A stretch of DNA of 64,000 bases from PHBD01 sp964578535 (GTDB taxonomy: Bacteria; Desulfobacterota; Syntrophia; Syntrophales; PHBD01), in the NCBI GenBank assembly GCA_964578535.1, contig CAZODI010000008.1, forward strand, positions 1 to 64,000, given 5' to 3'. This document shows, piece after piece, positions 57,645 to 64,000 of the stretch. The notes under the pieces are model-generated. The model was not told where the DNA came from, searched no databases, and saw only the letters and a program-made list of their open reading frames with translations. Made by a program: the position numbers and the translations under genes. The first letter of the stretch is position 1; the number at the start of each line of letters is the position of its first letter.

Positions 57645-58487
57645 ATGGTATCGGACCAGGCCATCGCACTGATCGACAAGGTTGAGAAGGCCCTCACCGG
57701 CACGATCCACGACCGGTTCCTCCAGCCGGAGATTTTCCGGACCCTCGACAACCCCGACGCCTCCCGGAACGAGATCGAGGCCTTGCGGGGCAAGATCGGC
57801 GATGAAATCTCCCTCGCCCTCTTCAGCATCGCCAACTCGGTCTATCTCGGAACGCTCCGCCGGGGAGACGCCAAGACGTTTTTCGAAGTCGTCAACCGCC
57901 TCGGCCTCCACCACGTCAAGGCCCTGATTCTTACACTCGCCGTTCTTCACCACGGCCGCGGCGACGAGGAGCTGGAGCTCCTGTTCGCCCGTTCCTACGC
58001 CACGTCCGTCATGGCACAAATCCTGGCGGTCCAGATGGGATTCCGGGAGGAGGCGGTGCGAAAGGCGGAGTTGGGCGGGATGCTCCTGGAGATGGGTCGG
58101 AAGGGTCTTCTGGTCTACCGGAAAACGGTGGGAGACGAGGACGGAATCCTGAACAAGGACTTCATGGACGCCTACCACCCCTACCTCGGGGAGAGGCTTG
58201 CCGCATACTACGGGCTGCCGGCCTACGTCCGGTTCATGATCCGCACCCGCGCCCTGGTCCTCGATGATCGGGACCTGACGCTGTCCTCCGTGGTCCGCAT
58301 GGCCCACGAGGCGGTCCAGGCCAGCTTCTACCGGTACGGCGGTCGTCTAGTCCTGATGTGCACGACCCCCCGGCCGGCGACGGACACGAGCCGTACCCTC
58401 GAGGCGATCGTCGCCGACAAGTTCCGGGCCGTGGGCCTGGAGGACCGCCTCAATATCATCCGGATCCCCTCCACCTCCGACCAATAA
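57645..58487 (+). CDS. HDOD domain signalling protein
   Basis: 280 aa. The HDOD core covers residues about 35-215: GKIGDEISLALFSIANSVYL, AKTFFEVVNRLGLHHVKALI, TSVMAQILAVQMGFREEAVR, KAELGGMLLEMGRKGLLVYR, YLGERLAAYYGLPAYVRFMI. HDOD domains are inactive relatives of HD phosphohydrolases used as protein-interaction modules in chemotaxis and motility regulation. The GAAAGGAACGCTCC ribosome site supports the ATG. The promoter resembles a sigma-28 one, in line with a motility link. Confidence 0.85.
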   Translation: MVSDQAIALIDKVEKALTGTIHDRFLQPEIFRTLDNPDASRNEIEALRGKIGDEISLALFSIANSVYLGTLRRGDAKTFFEVVNRLGLHHVKALILTLAVLHHGRGDEELELLFARSYATSVMAQILAVQMGFREEAVRKAELGGMLLEMGRKGLLVYRKTVGDEDGILNKDFMDAYHPYLGERLAAYYGLPAYVRFMIRTRALVLDDRDLTLSSVVRMAHEAVQASFYRYGGRLVLMCTTPRPATDTSRTLEAIVADKFRAVGLEDRLNIIRIPSTSDQ

Positions 58488-58547
58488 CAGACAAGACAGG
58501 AGGAGAAGCCGGCGAACCATCTTCCGGAAGGCCGTCAGGGTGCGCGG

Positions 58548-60113
58548 CTACGCGAAGGCCTCCGTCTCAAATCGTCGCAGGGCCATGTCCAGGGTTGCCC
58601 TGGCCCAGTTGAGCGGCGTGATCGGGGAGGGAAGCCAGTGGGACCGTCGTCCCATGATCACCGTGTTGATGCTTTCCGGGGGAAGCAGCGGATCAAGGAC
58701 ATCCCCGTTGGCCGCCAGGACGGACCCGCCGTCGAAGGATCCGGTCAACTGACCGAGAGCCCGCTTCAGGTGCACCATAGCCAGGAAACAGTCCTGATCC
58801 CTCCGTCTCCCGTCCCGAGCCGTCGAAGCCAGCTGCAGCCGGGCCAGTGCCAGGATGCTGTCGAAGAACCACTGGGCCTCGGTCCCAGGGATCAGGCTCT
58901 CCCCACGCCTGAGAAAGGCGTCCCGGGAAGAGGCCTCCTCCGTTCCGCCCTCCCGCGGGATTTCCTTTCTCTTTCCCGGACGCCGGATCCAATAGTTTCC
59001 CGACTGGTAGCTGTCGTTCCGGTAGCGCAGGATCCCGGCGGGTCCCCGCAGGGTCTCCACAATGGCGACAGCCTGCCTGAGCTCCGTCTCCCGCAGCCCC
59101 TCCAGCGGCGACGGAACCAGGAGGAAAAGAAGCGCCGAATCGGCCGTCCGGAACCGGACGTCGTATGGATCGTAGTCCGGCGACTCCCCGCCCAGCGCAA
59201 GCTGGCGTCGGACGGTCCTAAGCCCGCGGACAATCAGCCGGTCCAGGGACTCTGCGCGCCAGGCATCTTTCCACGGACGGCCGGAGGCATCTCGAAGCCG
59301 CCGGAAGCGGGCGCGGAATGCCTCGTCCCTGTTTCCATCCCGGGCATACAGCAGCCGTCTCCACGACTCCATGGCACGCGTGACCAGCCCGATGCTCGAG
59401 GTGTTCCGCCGCTCCACTTCCTCCCAGGCCCCCGCGTCCTCACCGGAAGCAAAGCGGGTCCGCTCGAAGAAGGCGGGGAAGCGGAGCAGGACATCTCCCC
59501 GGTCTCTGTTCAGGTCCTCCGAAACGACCAGACCCTGGCGGACCGCGTCCGCCAGAGCAATCAGGAACAGGCCGTGGGCGTCATTCTGCCGGTGGTTCCA
59601 CACCTGGGGCCGTCCTTCGTCATCAAGGACGTCGTCCGGGCCATGGGGGTGGACATCGAAGCGGATGCGGGGCACCCGCATGATATCGGAAGCCAGGCGT
59701 GGATGGGCGATGACGTCGTCGAACCGCCGGACTTGGGCCGGCGAGGCATAGTAGTCCCACAGCGCCAGGAGAAGACGCCTCGCGTCCCTTCGCGTTTCGG
59801 GGCGCTCCCGGAGGCTGAAAAAGACCCACACGGCATCACGGACCCAGACGGTGTCGTAGTGCGTCTCGTCCCGCTTCCCACCGGTCTTCCGGTCGGCAGC
59901 CCGGGCAAACCCCTCCGCTGTCAGGGGGATTTCCAGAGAAGGGGCCAGTTCCCGCCGGATCCCGCAGAGCGCCTCTTTCGTCAGGCGCCGGGAAACCCAT
60001 GCCTCCACCCGCGGATTGAAGACGACGATGAACTCGCCCTCCGGCGCGTGCACCAGCCGGTGTACCGGCCCGCGGGCCAGGCGTGCCTTCAGCACCGCGG
60101 TAGACTTTTTCAT
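58548..60113 (-). CDS. GH15/phosphorylase-kinase-like six-hairpin glycosidase family protein
   Basis: 521 aa. The six-hairpin toroid type is suggested by DTVWVRDAVWVFFSLRERPE, QVWNHRQNDAHGLFLIALAD, ESWRRLLYARDGNRDEAFRA, and PGTEAQWFFDSILALARLQL; QND-GLFL is typical of the phosphorylase-kinase alpha-like branch of GH15. Catalytic Glu residues cannot be assigned with certainty. Activity may be glucoamylase-like or non-catalytic. It starts in the last codon of the small upstream protein gene (4-base overlap), in the TetR-led operon. Confidence 0.7.
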   Translation of the reverse strand: MKKSTAVLKARLARGPVHRLVHAPEGEFIVVFNPRVEAWVSRRLTKEALCGIRRELAPSLEIPLTAEGFARAADRKTGGKRDETHYDTVWVRDAVWVFFSLRERPETRRDARRLLLALWDYYASPAQVRRFDDVIAHPRLASDIMRVPRIRFDVHPHGPDDVLDDEGRPQVWNHRQNDAHGLFLIALADAVRQGLVVSEDLNRDRGDVLLRFPAFFERTRFASGEDAGAWEEVERRNTSSIGLVTRAMESWRRLLYARDGNRDEAFRARFRRLRDASGRPWKDAWRAESLDRLIVRGLRTVRRQLALGGESPDYDPYDVRFRTADSALLFLLVPSPLEGLRETELRQAVAIVETLRGPAGILRYRNDSYQSGNYWIRRPGKRKEIPREGGTEEASSRDAFLRRGESLIPGTEAQWFFDSILALARLQLASTARDGRRRDQDCFLAMVHLKRALGQLTGSFDGGSVLAANGDVLDPLLPPESINTVIMGRRSHWLPSPITPLNWARATLDMALRRFETEAFA

Positions 60114-60361
60114 GACGACTCCGCTTTTTTCCGCTCAGAGATCACCCGGTCGACCAGGTCGATGAAGTGGAAAATGTTGAGCCGCGCCTCCTCATGCTCG
60201 CCGCCGTCCACGCAGTCCGAATACTCGAAAAAGAATCGATCCACCAGTTCCCGGTGGGCATGGCTCGCCTCGACGGACATCTGGATGCAGCCGCACATCA
60301 AGCCGTTGCAGACGTAGTCGGCGGCCTCCCGGATTTTCATCAGTTCCTCGACACTCATCAT
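60110..60361 (-). CDS. Small cysteine-containing protein of unknown function
   Basis: About 83 aa from the ATG at 60361 (MMSVEELMKIREAADYVCNG LMCGCIQMSVEASHAH...). Three Cys close together (CNGLMCGC) could bind a metal. A longer frame up to 60535 overlaps the end of the SRPBCC gene and lacks a ribosome site, so the shorter version is preferred. It overlaps the GH15-like gene by 4 bases. No known family. Confidence 0.6.
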   Translation of the reverse strand: MMSVEELMKIREAADYVCNGLMCGCIQMSVEASHAHRELVDRFFFEYSDCVDGGEHEEARLNIFHFIDLVDRVISERKKAESS

Positions 60362-60489
60362 GATCGGTCCCGGAAGAAGAGTCGGCCCCGGAATGGAATT
60401 CCGAAACCGCACTTCACGATACCGCGCCTCCTCCGGCCCGTCAACCGGAGGAGGCGTCTTTCCCTCCCGGGGCAGGCGATCAGGAAGAC

Positions 60490-61008
60490 TCAGCGGGAGG
60501 ATGCCGCTCTTTGCATCTTCCTTTTGAGCCTCCATTGGAGAAACCGGACCCAGGGGCTCCAGGCCGGCAGTTTCGCCTCGCCGTCGGCCAGCCTGCGGTC
60601 CGCACCGGCCAAGGCGTCCTCGAGCAGGGCGTCATGGAGCGGACCGATGAGGAACTGCCATCTCAACCAGCTTTTGAAGTCGCACTCGGCATCCACTACA
60701 TGGCGGAGCACCACGTGGTCCTTCCTGGGAATGACCTCGAAGAAGTGGCGGCCGTCCAGGCCCGCCACCGCTCCCACCCCGCTGAAGCGGAACTCGACCC
60801 GCCTCCCCGGGACGTATTCCGAGACGGAATACCGGATCGGGCCATGCCCGCCCGAAGCGCCCACGGCCAGGGGACCGTCAAACTGCATGGCCGGCCAGCG
60901 GTGGCGGGGCCAGAGAAAATCGTCCCGGCCGGACAGGCCGTCAATGGCTCCCCCCGCTTCCGCGGGCTCCACGTTCATGCTCCGTTCGTGAATGTTCAGG
61001 ACCTTCAT
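60490..61008 (-). CDS. SRPBCC (START/Bet v1-like) ligand-binding protein
   Basis: 172 aa helix-grip fold: WPAMQFDGPLAVGASGGHGP, IRYSVSEYVPGRRVEFRFSG, GRHFFEVIPRKDHVVLRHVV, and C-terminal helix SWLRWQFLIGPLHDALLEDA. The family binds hydrophobic ligands in a deep cavity. It overlaps the TetR gene by 4 bases, so it could be the target of the TetR regulator's ligand response. No enzymatic motif. Confidence 0.75.
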   Translation of the reverse strand: MKVLNIHERSMNVEPAEAGGAIDGLSGRDDFLWPRHRWPAMQFDGPLAVGASGGHGPIRYSVSEYVPGRRVEFRFSGVGAVAGLDGRHFFEVIPRKDHVVLRHVVDAECDFKSWLRWQFLIGPLHDALLEDALAGADRRLADGEAKLPAWSPWVRFLQWRLKRKMQRAASSR

Positions 61009-61586
61009 GGTTTCCTCCTCATGATGAATTCACAGGTTTCCCGGATCAGGGCATGAACCGCCGGCGCGGGCAGGCGGCCCTCTTCCAGGGGACGGCGCAC
61101 CGCCGCCAGGGGGACGTCGATAAGCGCGAAAACGGATCGCCGGATGCAGGCCTTCTCAGGCGATCCGAAGAAGCGAAGCGAGAAGGCCGCCATGGCCGAC
61201 CGGAGATCCCCCTCCAGCTTCTCGGCCCGACGGCGGATTTCCTGGGGCCAGGGTCCCGCAACCAGTTCCTCCCTCCGATACAGGAGCAACACCCTTGCCT
61301 CCCTTGGATGGCGCCGGACCCAGCGGGGGGTGAAGAGCGCCGCGTTCACGGCGTCATCCTTTTCCAAGAGGGCAATGAAGCCTTCCTGGAACGATTCGGC
61401 CAGGTGCATCCATGCCTCCGCCAGGATGCGTTCCCGGGACTGGAACCGATGGTACACGGAACCCACGGGCGCCCCGATCCACGCCGCAATGGCGGCGATG
61501 GTCACGGCCTTCGGCCCCCCCTCGGCGATCAGTGCGAGGGCGGCATCGGCAAACTGCTCGTTCGTAAAGTGTGCTCTGCGTCCCAT
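61005..61586 (-). CDS. TetR/AcrR family transcriptional regulator
   Basis: 193 aa. N-terminal helix-turn-helix (FTNEQFADAALALIAEGGPK AVTIAAIAAWIGAPVGSVYHRF in pieces: AVTIAAIAAWIGAPVGSVYH). C-terminal ligand-binding helices with no further assignment. The start ATG is almost leaderless with respect to the promoter at 61593-61621, and the spacer of that promoter contains a perfect inverted repeat, so it should repress its own operon (TetR, SRPBCC, small Cys protein, GH15-like). Confidence 0.92.
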   Translation of the reverse strand: MGRRAHFTNEQFADAALALIAEGGPKAVTIAAIAAWIGAPVGSVYHRFQSRERILAEAWMHLAESFQEGFIALLEKDDAVNAALFTPRWVRRHPREARVLLLYRREELVAGPWPQEIRRRAEKLEGDLRSAMAAFSLRFFGSPEKACIRRSVFALIDVPLAAVRRPLEEGRLPAPAVHALIRETCEFIMRRKP

Positions 61587-61592
61587 GGGCGT

Positions 61593-61621
61593 TTATTAGA
61601 ATGTGTATTCTAAAATGTCAA
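61593..61621 (-). promoter_or_regulatory. tetR promoter with operator in its spacer
   Basis: On the minus strand TTGACA (61621-61616), 17-base spacer and TAATAA (61598-61593). The palindrome TTAGAAT-GTGT-ATTCTAA (61596-61613, perfect seven-base arms) fills the spacer and overlaps the -10. Transcription would start about 6 bases later, at or beside the ATG (61586), and no ribosome site exists, so the message is probably leaderless. Confidence 0.8.
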
Positions 61622-61684
61622 ACGTTATTTTATATACTTATGGAAATATATAATGGTCGTAATGATCATCCTGTTGCCCATAAA

Positions 61685-61732
61685 AAAACAGGGCCGCTTT
61701 TTCATGCTGCTTTGAAAAAACGGACCTGTTTT
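61685..61732. repeat. Imperfect 19-base inverted repeat (REP-like hairpin 1)
   Basis: AAAACAGGGCCGCTTTTTC pairs with GAAAAAACGGACCTGTTTT around a 10-base loop (17 of 19 positions pair). Lies in the gap between the YIP1 gene end and the tetR promoter. Confidence 0.8.
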
Positions 61733-61743
61733 CTGTCTTCCGG

Positions 61744-61768
61744 GGGGACAGGCCTGAAACCTGTCCCC
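61744..61768. repeat. Perfect hairpin GGGGACAGG...CCTGTCCCC (REP-like hairpin 2)
   Basis: Nine-pair GC-rich stem with a CCTGAAA loop, just downstream of the YIP1 stop (16 bases beyond it). GGGACAGG/CCTGTCCC hairpins are common as REP elements in Deltaproteobacteria and often lie near RAYT/Y1 transposases; here no transposase is present. It may double as the YIP1 terminator. Confidence 0.75.
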
Positions 61769-61784
61769 TTGTCTCAGCCCTGGA

Positions 61785-62597
61785 TCAGCGCGACTCCCGC
61801 TGCTGCTTTTCCATGGCCTTGCGCATCTCCTCCATGGCCTTCTGCATCTCTTTGGCCTGCTCCGCGGTCATCCCAGGCTGGGGTCCCGGCTGGCCTCCCG
61901 GCTGCGGCTCGCGGGCGGATTGCTCGGCGGCCTGCTGGGCGGCCCGGGCCGCCTCTTCCGCCTGCTTCTGCAGTTTTTCGGCCTGCTCCATGTACTTCTT
62001 CTGCATGACCTCCGCTTCCTTCTGCAGCCGCTCCGTCTCGACGAGCGCCTTCCTGGCGGCGTACTGGCCTGAGAGGCTCATCACGGCCAGGACGATGGCA
62101 ATGATGCCGAACACCGTCCAGGCCTTTCGGGCGGGAATCCCGTGTGTCTCCACGCTGGCGATGACGTAGTAGTAGCAGGCGATCCCCAGGGAGAGGAGGG
62201 ATCCGGCATAGGGAATCAGGTTCAGGACCGTCATGATGGGAGAGAGGGCCGAGACGTAGGCCACGCATCGGTATGAGGTCTCGTAGGGCTCCTCGGAACC
62301 CATGAGCTTCCAGATGGCGAACAGGATGGCCGCGGCGACGAACCCCATGACGGCGATGGCGATGGGAATCATCACGATGGAGCCCAGCGCCATGCCGATG
62401 CTCGCCTTGAACTGCAGTCCCAGGAAACTGAACACGGCATGCAGAAGCCCGCTGACGACGCCCATGGCAACCATGAAAATCAGGGGTTCGACATACCCTC
62501 CCGTTTTGGGCATCTCCCGGAAAAAGGCCGCGGGAGACATGACGACCTTCAGGGCCGTCTGGGGGATCTCCGCTACGTTGATGTTCTGGTCTGCCAT
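61785..62597 (-). CDS. YIP1 family membrane protein with C-terminal coiled coil
   Basis: 270 aa. Five transmembrane helices (YVEPLIFMVAMGVVSGLLHA; GSIVMIPIAIAVMGFVAAAI; VAYVSALSPIMTVLNLIPYA; LLSLGIACYYYVIASVETHG; AWTVFGIIAIVLAVMSLSG) with the YIP1 signature, and a 75-residue Glu/Gln/Ala-rich tail (LQKEAEVMQKKYMEQAEKLQ; EMQKAMEEMRKAMEKQQRES) forming a coiled coil. Function in bacteria is unknown. AGGAGGATGGA precedes the ATG. Confidence 0.85.
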   Translation of the reverse strand: MADQNINVAEIPQTALKVVMSPAAFFREMPKTGGYVEPLIFMVAMGVVSGLLHAVFSFLGLQFKASIGMALGSIVMIPIAIAVMGFVAAAILFAIWKLMGSEEPYETSYRCVAYVSALSPIMTVLNLIPYAGSLLSLGIACYYYVIASVETHGIPARKAWTVFGIIAIVLAVMSLSGQYAARKALVETERLQKEAEVMQKKYMEQAEKLQKQAEEAARAAQQAAEQSAREPQPGGQPGPQPGMTAEQAKEMQKAMEEMRKAMEKQQRESR

Positions 62598-62656
62598 TCC
62601 ATCCTCCTATTCAATGATGTCAAGACTGCTCTGTCCGGGCCATCCGACCCTTCGTT

Positions 62657-63394
62657 TCAACTCATCTTCCGGATCCGAACCTCGATATCCTTTTCATTTT
62701 TCAGCAGATCCTTCAGCCTGCCCGTTGCCGTGCCTCCAAAATGGTAGGGATACAGAACGCGCGGCCGGAACGCCTTTGCGGCATCCGCCACCATCTCCGG
62801 CGTCATTGTGTAGGGCAGGTTCATCGGCAGAAAGGCGATGTCGATGCCCTTGAGCGCCTTCATTTCGGGCGTGTTTTCCGTATCGCCGGCGATGTAGATC
62901 CGCTTGCCGCCGCAGGTAACGATATACCCGTTTCCGACGCCCTTCGGGTGATACGGGACTCCGAAACTTCGCATGTGAACGAGGTTGTACGCCGGGACCG
63001 CCTCGATCCTGAATCCTCCGGCCTCCCGGACGTCGCCGTTGTTCATGACGATGCTTCCCTTGAGCTGCCGGCCGGCCGTCCCGTTGGCCACGACGACCGT
63101 CGCGGCCTTGCCGATGAGGCCGACGGCCTTGAGGTCCAAGTGGTCGGAGTGCTCATGGGTGACGAGGATCAGGTCCGCCTTCGGCAGTTTGCCGTAGTCG
63201 GCATACTGGCTGACCGGGTCCACGTGGATTACTTTGCCGCCGACGGACATCATCAGGGTTCCGTGGCCGATGAACGTGATGGTCAGGTCACCTTCCGGGG
63301 TGGGGAAAACATCGGTCTCAAAGGCCTGCCCCGCACCGGCAGCCATGGCCATGGAAATCAGCATGCCCGCACAGAAGATGGAAATTCTTCCCAT
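62657..63394 (-). CDS. Exported metal-dependent hydrolase of the metallo-beta-lactamase fold (UlaG-like)
   Basis: 245 aa with a signal peptide (ISIFCAGMLISMAMAAGAGQ). Metal-binding HxHxDH as LVTHEHSDHLDLKAVG, with GHGTLMMSVGGKVIHVDPVS upstream, IYIAGDTENTPEMKALKGID downstream (GDT), and RPRVLYPYHFGGT near the end. Short family of ascorbate-6-phosphate-lactonase-like proteins; substrate unknown. AAGGAGGTCGTT before the ATG. Confidence 0.88.
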   Translation of the reverse strand: MGRISIFCAGMLISMAMAAGAGQAFETDVFPTPEGDLTITFIGHGTLMMSVGGKVIHVDPVSQYADYGKLPKADLILVTHEHSDHLDLKAVGLIGKAATVVVANGTAGRQLKGSIVMNNGDVREAGGFRIEAVPAYNLVHMRSFGVPYHPKGVGNGYIVTCGGKRIYIAGDTENTPEMKALKGIDIAFLPMNLPYTMTPEMVADAAKAFRPRVLYPYHFGGTATGRLKDLLKNEKDIEVRIRKMS

Positions 63395-63491
63395 AACGAC
63401 CTCCTTGTCCGGACGGGACCGCGGCGGATGCCCGTGCGCGGTCCGTCCCGATGCGCTCGGGAATGGAACCAGCCGAATCGTCTATATGTCT

Positions 63492-64000
63492 TCAGCGCCC
63501 TTTGAAATCCGGGGGCCGCTTCTCGAAGAAGGCGGTGACGGCTTCGATCAGGTCCTCCGACGGGACAACGGCGGCGTTCTTCTGGGCCACATACCGGAGT
63601 CCCGGGTAAATACCCTGATCGCGGCTGTAGAGGATCACGTCCTTGGTGCCCTGCACGGCCAGGGGGGCGCAGCCGGCGATCTCGGCGGCCAGTTTCCCTG
63701 CCTCCCGGTACAGGGCGTCCCTGTCTTCGCAGACCCGGGTGAGGAATCCCATCTTCAGGGCCTCCTCGGCGCCGAAATCCCGGCCCGACAGCGCCAGTTC
63801 CCGGAACCAGCCGTGCCCGACGATGTGGGGCATGCGCTGCAGCGTACCCACGTCGGCGATGAAGGCGACACGGGTCTCCCGGATGCTGAAGACGGCGTCC
63901 CGGGTTCCGTAACGCACGTCGGCGGCACAGACGAAATCCACCCCGCCGCCGATGCAGTGTCCATGAATGGCGGCGATGACCGGCTTTCTGCACAGCTCGA
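63492..64000 (-). CDS. Enoyl-CoA hydratase/isomerase (crotonase) family, 5' end outside window
   Basis: C-terminal about 169 residues. The frame continues to the right edge: LCRKPVIAAIHGHCIGGGVD FVCAADVRYGT, with the oxyanion-loop HGHCIGGG and ADVRYGT motif; then AFIADVGTLQRMPHIVG (catalytic-region), and the C-terminal helix tail VTAFFEKRPPDFKGR. The glutamate pair of classical crotonases is partly changed (VAFIADVGTLQRMP), like many dienoyl-CoA isomerase-type members. Probably fatty or aromatic acyl-CoA oxidation. Confidence 0.9.
   Translation of the reverse strand, partial: ELCRKPVIAAIHGHCIGGGVDFVCAADVRYGTRDAVFSIRETRVAFIADVGTLQRMPHIVGHGWFRELALSGRDFGAEEALKMGFLTRVCEDRDALYREAGKLAAEIAGCAPLAVQGTKDVILYSRDQGIYPGLRYVAQKNAAVVPSEDLIEAVTAFFEKRPPDFKGR

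Noticed and set aside
61685..61768. Insertion sequence
   Set aside because: Inverted repeats only; no transposase frame in or near it.

Overview
The window is GC-rich, densely packed bacterial chromosome. The gene content suggests an anaerobic member of the former Deltaproteobacteria (Desulfobacterota, perhaps a syntrophic or sulfate-reducer relative). The signs are two large ferredoxin-type proteins with CNCC-x-CCC clusters, DUF364 and DUF1846 proteins, many PAS-domain sensors, an MglA/roadblock GTPase module, a CoA/aromatic-type oxidoreductase and enoyl-CoA hydratase, and a probable selenocysteine protein. This assignment is inference from gene families only; no rRNA, tRNA or CRISPR is visible.

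Layout. 1-2440: two family-4 glycosyltransferases, the first clearly AT-richer than the rest (edge of a polysaccharide locus). 2536-12508: DUF401 permease, thioesterase, ECF sigma/anti-sigma pair, DUF1846 protein, iron-sulfur protein, DUF364 protein, MFS transporter, LemA and YjbQ. 12627-22881: a signalling block with a hybrid histidine kinase, a second kinase, three periplasmic solute-binding proteins without transporter genes, a PAS-LuxR regulator and two small envelope proteins. 22947-30419: alpha/beta hydrolase, a small acyl/thiazoline-hydrolase-like protein, a C_GCAxxG_C_C protein with an in-frame UGA read as selenocysteine, GNAT, an AT-rich patch, small envelope proteins, a K+ channel, a nuclease-fold protein and an M48 protease. 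30559-40122: DEAD helicase, eukaryote-type hexokinase, second PAS-LuxR protein, site-2 protease, cyclase-like protein, YhhN, second iron-sulfur protein and a DapB-like dehydrogenase.

40337-50702 is the most distinctive region: thirteen genes on one strand encoding, in transcription order, a 65-aa helical protein, a DUF4388/roadblock protein, a roadblock protein, a 66-aa paralogue of the first, another roadblock protein, an MglA-like GTPase, a helical protein, a free-standing zinc ribbon, a DUF3426 membrane protein, a GAF-PilB/GspE ATPase, a J-domain protein, a Crp/Fnr regulator and a small membrane protein. No pilin, PilC or secretin accompanies the ATPase. A perfect TGTGA-N6-TCACA site sits at about -41 of a plausible promoter ahead of the block, and a second perfect site sits between the crp-like gene and the last gene. 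The regulator's recognition helix carries the CRP-type Arg-Glu...Arg residues. This looks like a self-contained, Crp-controlled GTPase/roadblock/ATPase system and is the best candidate for an undescribed system here.

51156-64000: CsgG/CIA30-like lipoprotein-size protein, old-yellow-enzyme reductase, methyltransferase and AAA ATPase pair, NAPE-PLD-like hydrolase, HDOD protein, a TetR-led operon (TetR, SRPBCC, small Cys protein, GH15/phosphorylase-kinase-like enzyme) with a promoter whose spacer contains a perfect operator, a REP-like double hairpin, a YIP1 protein, another metallo-beta-lactamase-fold hydrolase, and an enoyl-CoA hydratase that runs off the right edge.
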